Assembly (NCBI GenBank): GCA_029851415.1
Contig: CM056744.1
Coordinates: forward strand, 97,621,338-97,685,337
DNA from: Eretmocerus hayati
Taxonomy: Eukaryota; Arthropoda; Insecta; Hymenoptera; Aphelinidae
Reading direction: 5' to 3'
DNA: 64,000 bases
The notes below the pieces were generated by a model that did no database searches, had not been told where the DNA came from, and worked only from the letters and a program-made list of their open reading frames with translations. Positions 33,923-46,194 of the stretch are shown here, in pieces. Made by a program: the position numbers and the translations under genes. How positions within the stretch are numbered: the first letter of the stretch is position 1; every line of letters begins with the position of its first letter.

Positions 33923-36900
33923 GACTAAGCTGGTTCAAAAATCGTTCAAAATGTATGAAGAAGTAGCGGAGTGGCCAGAATTTTCGAGATGGCTAAATCC
34001 ACGCCTCGTTATTTTGTGGAATAATGACAAAAAATGACGAACTTGGTAGATTATGAAAAATACAAAAATATGAGCCTGTTACCATCAAAAATAATTGGAC
34101 GGATGATTGAACGCTAGAACTTTTGCGTGGAATTATGAAAAATCAGATGTTTACTCTTTTTCGACCAAGAACGAGATTATGTGTGCTTTCGTGAGCAAAA
34201 ATATAAAGTCCGATGGAAAATGGTAATTTTCCGCATTTTCCAGAGAAATAATTTTCCGAATAATCTGAATACCGTCGTGGATGAAATTATCTATGAGTGA
34301 GTCAATCCACTAATTTTGGATTTCACTTTCTAGTCTCGCAACCTCAGGGCCGAAAAAAACGAATTACTAATCACAAAATGTTCAAATTTTTATGTTTCCT
34401 TAAAACACAAATCCATACATACATGAGACATTTCAACCTTGTTGTCATCGTGTGCTCTGAAATAGCCAGAACACCATATAATTTCATACAGTTTTTCATC
34501 ATGCCCCAATAGAAAGTTATTATAAATATTGGAAATCAGGCATGCCTACTATGGTGGACAATGTAAAGTGAGAAAGTGAAAGGGTTAACGAATCCAAGCC
34601 CGATTTTGTCCAAATTTTCTTGAATACTTTTTGAAATTGCATCCCAGGAGTCTTCCATAGATATTAGGTGGCTAGTACAAAAGTTTCAGCCGATGGTAGG
34701 AACATTTCCCCAAATCCGCCTAGAATATGACATCAAATAATTTTTACCAAGTTTTTTCAAATATATGACATCCAACACTATTCAATGTATTAAAGAAGTC
34801 AATGATCTCATAAAAGACCAGGACATAATTTTTTATAGCTTCAAAAGGGCCTTAAAAAGGGCTGTAATGTAAGACAGCCAAAATTTTCCGTGACTCCAGT
34901 GTTTCATCAAATTGGCAGGAAAACCCATTATTTAAAAAAATCTTGTACCGAGTGTAAGTGGATCTCAACTGATGATATTCATTGTAAATGTAATGGGAGT
35001 GCTGGGATCCGACGACGACCTTGGAAGAAAAGAAACTGCGGCAAAACTTTGAGAAATGCTGTCTGACACGCAAACGGTGTAATGCCGACTCGCAAACTCG
35101 CGTATCATCCAAAGTTTGACTGTGAAAGAGCAGTATAAACGATATAGCTATTCCGAGACATATCTCGTCGTACCTATAAGTCACTTTTTTTTCTTCCAAC
35201 TTTTGAATGTGAAGCGAACACGATTCCAAACAATCTCAGAGATAACTTGATGTCCTTCAGAATTTCTAGGAGTCGATTCATGGAATGGCATGTACACGCG
35301 ATTGCACGACAAATTTAATTGGATTTCATTTCCCACAGAGATATGAACTTTGTCATGAAAAAACTTACTTTCCAGATAATTGCATGTTTTCACGTGAGAA
35401 CTTATATCCTGACTTAATCGGTCCATCCCCGCTAAATCATAACGAGAACTAGATTTCTTATAAGGGAATGTAAATACAACAAACATTTCTTCAGTAGAAA
35501 GTCGAAAGTTGTGAGAAAGATACAATCCAAATCGGATTATCTTACTCGTGTTTTTGACTCTTCACTTGACCAAATTGTGGCTGAGAAAGTGCAGAATAGA
35601 AACTACTCGAATCAAAAGCGCAGCAGTTTCTATAAGTGTTGGTAAACATTCTTTCCTGGTCGAGTTTCGAGTTCATGTATCTTATACTTTTGATGGTCTC
35701 AAGACGCAAGATGAAAGCATCGGCAGAAAAGTTTTTCTAGAGTCCAGCGTATAGATATCCGTTGGCAATCTCTCTGCAACTTTTCAAACTGAATCATTGA
35801 GGATTGCTGGTGATGAGTTTGAGATATGATTTATAGAATTCTATATAATTGAGTAACATACACTGTTCGAACGTTGGTGAAACTTTTTCAGTCGTACCTT
35901 ACGATATTCATTAGAATTTAATGATAGTTACAGCTGTATGTAGCATCCGGTTCTATGTTTCAGAATTATCCACACAATTTGAATTTCGCGGGTTTTTTAA
36001 GTTACAAAATGATTGGTGTGATAAATCAACTTGTTAAACGCGCCGAAGACAACATAATCAAGAGTATTTCTTTTGACGCTTACTCCTCTATCTCATAGCT
36101 TTTAGTGAAATTTTGACAAATTTTAACCATTATTACCTAGCTGGTAGATATTTGGCAAACATGGGATTTCAATCACATCTCAAAGTCTGAACGCCTTCTT
36201 CGGGAATGTAGGGCCTCTGTACGTAATTTTGTATTTTGACATCATTTTTCAGTTGAGCCAGGTCTATAGATTGGGGAAGAAATTTTTTCTCAAATTATGG
36301 CCAAAAGTGATCACCGACAGAAGATAACATTTTCATTTTGGACAATATTCCTTCAAATCTTCTAATGCTAGGTCTGATTCCAATTAGCCTCGTTGAAGTC
36401 TATTTGTAATATAAATATGATTCTCATAGCGATTTTTTGAGGAGTTGAAATAATGTATGATATTTTCTGGAATTTTGTAAGATATTATGTGTACTCCACA
36501 CTTCTGTAAGGAAATTCCAATTTTTTTCAAACGGTTGGAGTATGTGATGTTTATTTCAATTTCTGGTTTTCTACGGGGGAATTGTGAAAATAAGTCATTT
36601 CCCATGAGTGTGGCATTTGGCTACCACCTGGGTTGGAGTTCGGTCTACATTCGTTGGTTGGAGTGTAAGTAGATCACAAGCTGGTAGGGTTGATCTCATA
36701 TTTTACTGCGATTTACTCGATCAAGTGGCAACGTAGCAACGAATACCCTTTTTGATCCTAGAATATCTTGACAATAGAATTTCCAACTTGCAACCCCATA
36801 AAAATAATTCAAAATTTTCAAAATCCAAAATGTCTACCAGGCTCTTTCCCATCACTGCCGAACCTCTTACAACTCAACAAAAGACAGTAAACTCTTAAAA

Positions 36901-37770
36901 ACCATATGACTCAATATCTATCTCTATCCATTCATCTATCTGATCTCCTATCCTTCTATTCTTTGCTGACCCTATATACATTCGTTTCCTTTTCGTATAA
37001 GTCGCAAAGCTTTACTCGAGCTTTACGACGACGCCTATAAAGCTTGTGTTAGCTACCACACAGTACACACATATGTAGGAAAGTCTGCCCTCAAGCAAAG
37101 TGCGATAAGAGAGCAGCATGAGCGCAAGATTCAAGTGCCGTGTGATGGGTTTTTTTTTTCTTCTTCGTTGAGGTTCCAAGAGAGCTTCAGGGGTTTGGGT
37201 TGAGTGTAGCTGTTTCTGCTTTTGCTATATTTTTGCTGTGACATAGGGTCATTTTATTTTGGAAAAATGTTTTAAGGCCGTTGTGTATATACAGTCCACA
37301 TCCTGAATTACTGAGATTTTGTGGTATGACGAGACTTGAGTCGTCTGGGTGACGATAGCGCAATTTAAATCAATTTAATTGGAAAATTGATAATTAAATT
37401 TAATTATCAATTTTATAATTAGATTAAAATCACTTTTTCTGGATATTTCTAATGAATCTAGAAATTTTAATTAACGTAAGATTCATATTTAATCTGCAGA
37501 TGCAAGAGATTTGAGATGATTTGGGGTCATTCTTTAAATTGTTGAAAAGTCAGGTGTTATAAACGACTTGTTTCTTTCTTTTGCATCCACAATTCAGCTT
37601 CTTATTTGATCCATCATTCCGAAATTGTAATCAACATTTGGGAATGACAACATTTCATTTCGAAATAATCTCTCAAATGAATTTCAAGGCTAAGGAAGTA
37701 AAAGATAATTTATTTCTTGGCATTTTATGTGAACGTGGCCATCGAGATCAAAATTTGTTCGAAAAAAATT
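33923..37770. other. No gene recognised
   Basis: AT-rich. Two overlapping minus-strand frames (35525-35181, 114 codons; 35229-34852, 125 codons) are the longest non-repeat frames here. They show no domain that I recognise and overlap in different phases, so they are not called as genes. Pyrimidine-rich sequence occurs near 36910-36970. Confidence 0.45.
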
Positions 37771-37980
37771 TTTCGATACACTGTGCGTAAAAGTGCACTT
37801 TGCGCACAGTTTGTCGACTTTTACTCACAGTTTATCGAAAAGTATAGTTAGATACACGGCCGTAAAACCTATTATTCGCATCCTCGTGATAATTCCGACC
37901 CTCGCCTGCGGCTCGGGTCGGAAACCCGTCACTCGGACGCGAATAAAACGTTTTACGCTATTGTATCGAAATGTACTATT
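37771..37980 (+). mobile_element. GCGTAAAAG element, copy 2 (left part only)
   Basis: 210 bp matching 20179-20387, from TTTCGATACACTGTGCGTAA to GTATCGAAATGTACTATT. It includes the GC-richer stem-loop CCGACCCTCGCC / GGCTCGGGTCGG at about 37898-37922. No right-hand inverted end follows. Confidence 0.78.
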
Positions 37981-38172
37981 AATATCACATTTGGTGATAA
38001 AACAATGATCGAAATTGAAGTAGAAGATGATAATGTTTCAATTTAATCCGATTGAAGATCCTTTAGGGATCAACTTTGATATGCTCAAGGAAAGTAAAAT
38101 CACTTCTTTAAGAATCATGCAGGATTTTGTAAGTTCACGTCGATTTGGCTACTTGACATTGAAACGGAACAG

Positions 38173-38587
38173 CCCTAGTAAAATTAAGTGCCTCATGATC
38201 AGACATGACAATGTTCCCGACTAAACTGTGATCATACATGACCACCCATGATCATGAGGCCAAATGAGTCATAGGTCGTCATTGGCCTCCATACTTGATC
38301 TTAGGAATTCATGTTGGAAATGAAGCACTTTATTGCCAACTCGAAATGTTTCTCATTCCGAAGCTTCGAAATAAGCGCGCTTGGGGCTCCAACTGCTGGG
38401 CCTCCATCCGATATTGAGAATGTCATGTACAACCACTTGATTACAATACCCTACGGCCATTTACGAGTTGGTTTTGTGTACCTATGACTAACCATGGAGA
38501 CATAATATTTTCTGAGGTCATACATGACCACAGTTCGGCTGGGAACATGTTCATATATGATCACGAGGCACTTATTTTTACTAGGGA
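38173..38587. mobile_element. MITE with about 70-bp TIRs (GATCATATATGAACATG type)
   Basis: 415 bp. Left end CCCTAGTAAAATTAAGTGCC, right end the complement of CCCTAGTAAAAATAAGTGCC. The arms continue through TGATCAnACATGAnnATGTTCCC and CTGTGATCATACATGACC blocks. The terminal design is shared with the fold-back at 33301-33922. Confidence 0.87.
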
Positions 38588-38698
38588 GTGTACACATAGG
38601 TGATTAATAATCTTAATTGTACTCAATTTATTACAGATAAGCCCAATTTGTTTGTAATTTTATTGATGGATTTGACCTTTATAGCCTCCCATAGTTTT

Positions 38699-39693
38699 AT
38701 AGACTAGGCGAAATCACCGCCATCGCTGGAAAAATCCGTCTGATGGAATTTTTTTACGGGATCCCCTCCAGAAGACCCTTCTGAATCCGAAAATCTATGT
38801 TGCCAGACGAAATTCTGGTGCAAAATTGTTTAAACTGAAATTGTTTAAACAAATTAGCAATATCAACTTTTTTGGTCCCAAAGCAACTTGGTAAGGTTAT
38901 TTGGTTCATTTTAAAAAGAAAATCTCTCTTGTCATTTTTCTCTAAAAGGCGTTGTTTTCGAGCTGTGAGCGTTTCAAAGTTGGAAAAACGCGAAAATCGC
39001 GGTTTTCAGCGACCGATTAGAGTACGAAAAACGTGAAAATCTCATGTTGCTAAAGCAAAAAAGTGTTAATTGGGATGTCCGTAACAATGTCCAATAGCAT
39101 AAATTCATGTTTCCGAGCGATAACGCATTGTTTTTCCAATGTTAACAAAAGGTAGATTTGTGGGCTACAGCAACGGCGAGGAAGCAGACGACGCGACCGC
39201 CGCCACCGTTGAATCTCTATGGCTATACCGTGCGCAACTACCCATTGTTTACATTGAAAAAACAATGGGTTATCGCTCGGAAACATGAATTTTTGCTATT
39301 GGACATTGTTAAGGGCATCTCAATCAACATTCTTCCGCTTTGGCAACATGAGATTTTTACGTTTTTCTCACTCTAATCGATCGCTGAAAATCGCGATTTT
39401 CGCAATTTTTAACTTTGAAACGCTCACAGCTCGAAATCGATGACTTTTAGAGAAAAATGACAAGAGAGGTTTTCTTTTTAAAATGTATCAAATAACCTTA
39501 CAAAGTAGCTTTAGGACCAAAAAAGTTGATATTGCTAATTTGTTTAAACAATTTCAGTTTAAACAATTTTGCACCAGAATTTCGTCTGGCAACATGGATT
39601 TTCGGATTCAGAAGGGTCTTCTGGAGGGGATCCCGTAAAAAAATTCCATCAGACGAATTTTTCCAGCGATGGCGGTGATTTCGCCTAGTCTAT
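38699..39693. mobile_element. Fold-back element 4
   Basis: 995 bp. Left arm about 38699-39148, right arm about 39239-39693, over most of the length nearly perfect complements. Ends ATAGACTAGGCGAAATCACC / complement. The loop of about 90 bp is unusually GC-rich for this region (GCAACGGCGAGGAAGC ... GCGACCGCCGCC, about 39168-39210). The frames starting at 39286 (minus) and 39158 (plus) come from the repeat. Confidence 0.9.
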
Positions 39694-39877
39694 TATCAAA
39701 ATGATGGTGAAGTTTGACACAATGCCCTAAATATGACGAATCACTTCTCTGACGACAGATATAGATAACCTGTAGAAATTTGGAGTATAGGGAACTGACA
39801 TAATTCCGGGGAATGTTATATTTTGAGAGCTCGCGGCAAAATAGATATAGGAAAAGAAGTTGGAAATTTCTACGATT

Positions 39878-40298
39878 CCTCTATGGTTTTTAAATCATCA
39901 TTGAAGTTTTCACAATTTGAATTGGCGCCATCCAATATGGCGGCGTCTACACATGTGCCGCTGAATTCCTCAACAGTTGTGATGTCATTTCTCATCAGAA
40001 ATTCTTAACTGAATCATAATCGAGAGCTTATTTTACTCAAATAATAGAAGTTCGCGGCGAGGAAACGCAAGTTTGCCTCAGAATCATCGTGGAAAACACT
40101 CTGAAGTCACGTGACTCATGTGCAGTCGCCGCCATATTGAATGGCGCCAATTCAAAACCTGAAAAACTTCAGACTCAAATTTAAGTCACTTTGACAACAG
40201 GAAATTCCCGAATTTCCACATATAGTGTCTATTTTAACGTGAACTTACATAATATGAGCATTTTCGAATAATTTTTGTAGTCATGTCAGTTCTCTATT
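39878..40298 (-). repeat. Dispersed repeat N, copy 2
   Basis: About 420 bp, the inverted counterpart of 1123-1565. Contains mirrored modules ATTGGCGCCATCCAATATGG (about 39921) and CCATATTGAATGGCGCCAAT (about 40132), so each copy folds on itself. Flanking sequence is unrelated between copies. Confidence 0.75.
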
Positions 40299-40482
40299 GA
40301 TTTGGTTTATTCCATATATAATGCGGAATGAGCGCACACGAAAGGATATCAGAGCACGATAAAGTTATTCTATGTTGACAAGACTAGTGACGCGACGAGT
40401 TCAAACAAAATGTACCTTTCGTATCTTATACGTGATTCTGTAAGAAAAAAATTTTGGTAAAATTTGATAATCTTAGACTCAC

Positions 40483-41749
40483 ACGGTGGCCCTGAACTAT
40501 CATTCAATTCGTCGAAAAATAACCATGAAAATTCTTGTGGGATATGATTCTAGAGTCCCTCAGGGTCACTCCCCAACTTTGAGTGAAATCGTAAACCTAG
40601 CCGTTTTTATGAATTTCCTTATTTTCCAAGCGATGGCAGTGCTCACTCACTCAGTGCTTCGACTGCAACTGAGTCAAATTATGCTTATTTTTATTTTTTC
40701 TTGTCATGAACTTTGAGTTCAAACATTCCTAGAGCCTATAAATCAAAGTACTTCGTTTTGATCTCCGAAAATGAACAACTCATGCTTCTCCGATCAGCTA
40801 TCTTCTGATATCCTTGAAGATATCAATGATTCCAAGAGAAATTTCCTCGACCTAGGCGTACTCGTGACTCCGAAAATTCATGAAATTTTTTATCCTGTTG
40901 GTGAATTTTGCCGTGAGCATCAATGAGGGCTAGGATTTTATAGTGAGCAAGCCTCAGACTCCGGTCATCAGATTTCAAACAAACCTTGAGTAGATATGAA
41001 GTCCACGAGAAACATCCAAACTACGGTGAGAAGTTGTTGAGAGCCGTGATTGAATACAATAGCGAACATTTGTAAACAGGTGCAAATAATGGTCATTTGA
41101 ATGGAATAGAGTTATGTGTATGTATGAGTCATATGAAATTTTTTTCCATGATTTGGCAATTTCAATGATATTATACCATTAAAGATGAAGACTATTTCAT
41201 GATTCCATATTCTTCTTTGTTTCAGAGAATACCAATATAATTCGTATTAGATGAGTCTATCTATGAATCTACTCATATTCGTGAGGAACGATTGATACAT
41301 TCCTCCCCCACAGATTGACATTCGATTTAACCATACCCGAATCTCGACTGAGTGACTCGAAACTTCTATCGAGTGCTTTCCAGTTGAGTGAGTGATCGAG
41401 TAGAATTCGAATGAGATTCCTTTCTTCATGAACAGTCCAATGAGACCGGTTGAAGTATGAGTTTTAGGAGCATGCTTGATGAGTGATTTATTGAAAACCG
41501 AGTAGCAGACTATGTAATATGTCGACCTCAACTGAAAGGAGCCGCGCAAAGAGGGCCGGATACTGTTTGAAAAATGGAAAAATTCATCCTTTCTCCGGTG
41601 AACACAAAAATAACGAAAATTAAAAAACGGCTAGGTTTACGATTTCACTCGAAGTTGGCAAGTGACCCCGAAAGACTCCAGAATCATGTCCCACAAGAAT
41701 TTCCATGGTTATTTTTCGACAAATAAAATGATAGTTCAGGGCCACCGTG
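40483..41749. mobile_element. TIR element with about 135-bp TIRs (CACGGTGGCCCTGAAC ends)
   Basis: 1,267 bp. Left arm 40483 to about 40615, right arm about 41620-41749. Shared blocks are AACCATGAAAATTCTTGTGGG, then AGAGTCC, then GAAATCGTAAACCTAGCCGTTTTT. The interior (40630-41600) has no recognised protein; the 100-codon minus-strand frame 41549-41247 is unidentified. Confidence 0.82.
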
Positions 41750-41939
41750 CTCAGAGATCAAAAACTTTCCACAAAAATTTGCTCTTTGTGTTCCTCATGA
41801 GAAAACTTCTTAAAATCCTTCTGCGCTTCGACAACTCGACTGAATTGTAGCTTTGAGGAAAAAATACGGAAATTTTATGAGGGGCAACAGTATCAAGTCG
41901 GGTAATTCGTTGAGCGTCCCTTTTATTGAAATGTCATAA

Positions 41940-42480
41940 ATAAGGTAAATGTACCCAACATGCCCCTTCAATGTTTTTGAACGTGCTTTACCTCATTTCA
42001 GAGCTTATTCTAAGACCTTTCAGTTGAGCTGAAGTGAGCTCGAAATTGACCAACTGGAGCCAAGGTATCACAATATTTCCAAAAAGTATTTTTTTTGCAC
42101 ATCCGCAAAAGGGTGCACTTAACACATCCTCAACGGCTCTGGTCTACCTCGAACAAGACCTCCAAAATGAATTGAACCACGTCTTTTTTTTCGATGATTT
42201 AGAGCCGAACTGTCATAATTTTTCGCCCAAAAAACAATGTAATTCGGCGATTAAGCGCATGAATTCGTTGTCATCAGCGAATGCGCTAAAGCACGTTGAG
42301 ATTGGTGGAACCAAAAATTTAGGCATCGGTTTTACTGAACGCAATTTCGTTGACAATTTTTAAGAGTGCAAACACGAAAAATGCAAAAACTTACTTCGTA
42401 TTTTCTGCGAGACGCAGAAATCATCAAGAGTCGTTCCTAATAATCAATTTCCTCTTATTGTAACATAGAAAAAAAATTTC
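41940..42480 (+). mobile_element. TAAGGTAA-end element, copy 3
   Basis: Starts TAAGGTAAATGTACCCAACA and shares the AGAGCC...TATCACAATATTTCC, AAAGGGTGCACTTAACA and GCAAACACGAAAAATGCAAAA blocks with the two other copies. The 109-codon frame 42034-42363 is not conserved in them, so it is not called as a gene. Right boundary approximate. Confidence 0.65.
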
Positions 42481-43358
42481 GCGAAGGTCCACGAGCGCCC
42501 ATTGATGAGATTGGCATGTGCTTTCATTTTTTGTAGAATTGGAACTACCAGGTTGTACATACATGAATTCAGTGATCCTTTGAAATCCGATTACTATATG
42601 AGGTATAAGTGTAGTTGATCAATTTGATGTCTTCTCAGAATCAAGAAGGGTTGAAAAGTAATTATTACTATCATGCATAAGGGAGCTCGTATTCATTCTC
42701 GATTTATTCGTGCGATCGAAATTGGATATATGACGAAAGTCTGTGACAATACGATAATGAGATAACAAAATCATTGGAATTTGTTGTCTCATCGAATTAT
42801 GACGAGGACATTGATTTTCACACCCGGAGTGAACCGAGAAAACAAAAGCCGACTTTACGACTCTGCTATAACGTGACCTTCTACCACCTTCTACAGAAAT
42901 GCAACTCTGTTCTCGTATGCGATATGTTTTTGATGTTAATTTCAATGCACGTCACTGTCGCCTATGGTCATTTTATCAATACCAGTGCAGCTGATAGAAT
43001 TTTGTGTAATAATTCCTCTCATGCGTTGATGGGGGTTTTTGTTCAATAGGAAATACGGTACTACCCATGAGAAATCAAATCGAGTGCGCATATATATTAG
43101 AGTTTTTTATCCCTCATCACACGTGGTACTGAAATTTGCAATCTTGAATACAACAAAAACCCTGATTATTCTTTGCTCAGCGAGGAATAATTCGATGGAC
43201 CGTTGTTCTCGAAGAAAGTATAATTTTTGAAATTCGGATCATTGGGCTGATCCTGATTCGATTCAGAGGAATGGCTATGAAAATTCAAGAGGAAAAAATT
43301 TTTTTCCAAAAATCCTCTCAGCCAAATGATGGAGCTTTGAATGGTCTTATTCATACTT
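42481..43358. other. No gene recognised
   Basis: AT-rich, overlapping short frames on both strands without recognisable motifs. Confidence 0.5.
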
Positions 43359-44119
43359 ACAAGGGGAGTCCGGGGTCGAGTCCGGAGGGTCCGGGTCCTG
43401 AAATCCTACCAAACTTTTTTCACAGTCTGTTACCACCTAGAATACGAAGAATCCAGGGACAATCCGTCAAACGGTCCTCCCATTCAGAGCTACAGCCTAT
43501 CATTGGATCGCTTCAGGGCTTCCACTTCTTCGCAAGCCTTCCTGCGTATCTTTCATTTTTTCTCTATACTCATTGCTCCTTTCTTCCGCCTTTTGGGACT
43601 ATAACCTCCGGATTTGCGTGGCACCCTTCAGGAAGGGATTTTAGTCGATATGTGACCAAGTTTTCTCGGGTGAATCCAATACTATATTTACTTCATTGTG
43701 GGTGTCTATAAAGAGTTCTTCTTCCCAGCCTACCCTAATATACCCACCCTCATCTGCAAAATTTCTCTCGACTCGATACTGTCCTTACCTGCAATGGAGG
43801 TGAACCCGAATGAGGATAGTTTTTGTGCCGATTTGCAGTAGTTCAGGTCAGCATCCAGTCGAGAGATTTGTTGGAAGTGAGGATGGGCAGAATTCTTTTT
43901 TTTTTTCGGTAGGCCGAGGTGTATTAGCATTGTCCATATAGGATTATGTTAAAGAGCGACATTTATAGATGTACTAACAATGCTAATGTCATAGGCTGTA
44001 GCTTTGAATAGGAGGCCCATTTAAGGGAGTTACTTTGGATTCTTCATATTCTAGGTGGTACGAGACCGTAAAAAAAGTTTGGTGAGATTTGGTAACCCGG
44101 ACTCCCGGACTCCTCTTGT
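43359..44119. mobile_element. ACAAGG-TIR family, copy 2, carrying an internal insertion
   Basis: 761 bp with ends ACAAGGGGAGTCCGGGGTCG / CCCGGACTCCTCTTGT and arms of about 140 bp matching those of 57927-58258 (CTTTTTTCACAGTCT, ACCACCTAGAATA, GAAGAATCC). The right inner arm has AACAATGCTAATGTC. Roughly 430 bp (about 43500-43930) is absent from the other copies and appears to be inserted or unrelated filler. It ends near a T-rich run at 43894-43907. Confidence 0.82.
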
Positions 44120-46194
44120 AAGTTATCACCACACATCACCTTCCATTGTTAGTGGCACTATTGCAAATAAAACTAGAAGTACAGTGGTACATACAATTGG
44201 GTATAAGTGATAAGTTCATAAAAATACGTATGATAAAAATTGGTGAGGTCTAGACAAACTGTTGATTCATTTTTTTCTTTCAGAGTGCCCAAACCTATTT
44301 TTGATATCTAGAGTAAAGTAAAATAATGTACGTTACAAATGATGGACTTTTAAAATTACTTCTTGTTTTAAACCAAAAGCGGCGATAAACACAAATCTAT
44401 CGAGTCTAGCTTCAGGTAAGATTAAGTTCTTACACCCAATGATAGAAATACGTTTAAATTTTTTGATACATATTCACGCAACTTAGATTAGATTATAATA
44501 ATACCATGTGATTCGGGGCTATACCCGAACCGTAAATTTCTCAGTAAATAAATCTTAGATAATAATTGTTTCATTATAAGCTCATTGATCATCTCGTCAG
44601 AAAATCTGACTTGAGATGAACATGATTCTTTTGAAACTCAAAAATTCATATAAAGATATGATTTTTCGTTAGACTCTTGAAAAATAACGTGCCATATCTT
44701 AGGAACTAAATCTGTAGCAACTTTGGGCATGTGAATGAAAAACCACTAAACAGAGAAAACCACATTTTTGAAAGATTGTAGAGACAACTCCATCTCAAAA
44801 GATGTGTTGAGTTTAACCTCTAATTCGAAATACGACCCTTATTTTCCAATACTTCGAGAAAAGAAATTGACGCAGAGGCTGTGTTCAGTTTTCCGTTAGA
44901 TGTGGCTCCATCTCTTTTTCAAACATTACTCATTGATAGATCTCACATGTTCCTGAAAAATTATACCTTCTGCATCTCATTCGACTACTTCGAAGTGAAA
45001 CTTGAACTTGTAAGAAACTAGCGTCCTGAAAAAATATTACGAGTTCGTGCTAAATCGATCCCATTTTCGCCGGCTTTAAAAATAATGGATGCTCAACTTC
45101 CAACACTTCCGATAAGCGCACTTGGCGAAGTAAGATTAACGACGTTATTATAATGCGAAGACCAAACCCCTATGGTTCTTTCGAAAATATCGCGTCAGAA
45201 TATGTCAAAACTACCTGATGGTTGGATCATGTCCCAAAATAAATTTCCAGGCGGTTTTTATACCAAATTTGCTGGACCAGGCGGTTTAGTATCATAAAAA
45301 AATCGTTGATCTTTTTTCTTAAAATTTGCATTCTATCTTTGGTTTTTTCCTAAACAAAAAAGAAAAAATTGCTCAAAGTAGTAGACTTGATAGAATGTAA
45401 TTTAGAACGAAAGGAATCCGATACCTCTAATAGAATTTTCGAAAGGACTATTATAATACAACTTGAGAATCATCGCTAGTTTCACCTTTTGGTGATAAGA
45501 TGGATTTGGTTCGGATACAACCAATCAATTCATATAAATAGTTCGATTTACAAAAAGATTCAACACTTGCATAAGACCTCAATAACGATATAACTCTGGT
45601 CAAATTTCAGTAAAGGATATCTAAGTCTATCGCATATCACAAATTGAGTTTGAAGCAGTGGAAACTCGAGTGGAAACTATCATGACAGCCACATAAGCAA
45701 CTGATTCGGATATTGACCAAAGTACTTCATGAAATCACATTCGATTCGCCAATTCGTTCGAGATATATGTCTCAGTATCACACACCGAGTGGCCTGTAAA
45801 TACTCATAATGTGCTTCAATCAAGACGCCTCTGTTATGGGTAGATTGAGATTCTAAGCTATAATGCAAGTACGGGAATTATATCGAATGCTTGTATTGAT
45901 GTCGGTACTTTACATTGCTAAGATGCTTATAAATACACGTATGTATTGAGTTGGGCAACATTTGAATGGCTTCGTTTTGCTATTCATTGAAGATTAGGGT
46001 GCTGATTGGTGCCTTCATTGGTAGATGTATATTATAATCAGTAAGAGTTAAAAAGGATTTTTAAGATGTGATTTTATGAACTGCTTCAAGAAACACTGTA
46101 AAATTGGCATGTTGCACAGTAGACAAAAATTTGTACTGGGCAAATTGCCTAAAAAAATTGCTCACTACACAACGCAGGTCAAAGAATATGAATA
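44120..46194. other. No gene recognised
   Basis: AT-rich. A small direct duplication of CCAGGCGGTTT occurs near 45248 and 45278. No coding evidence. Confidence 0.55.

Noticed and set aside
34852..35525. Two overlapping minus-strand frames of 114 and 125 codons
   Set aside because: Different phases, no recognisable domain, and only partial splice-like signals. Kept as unassigned rather than called genes.
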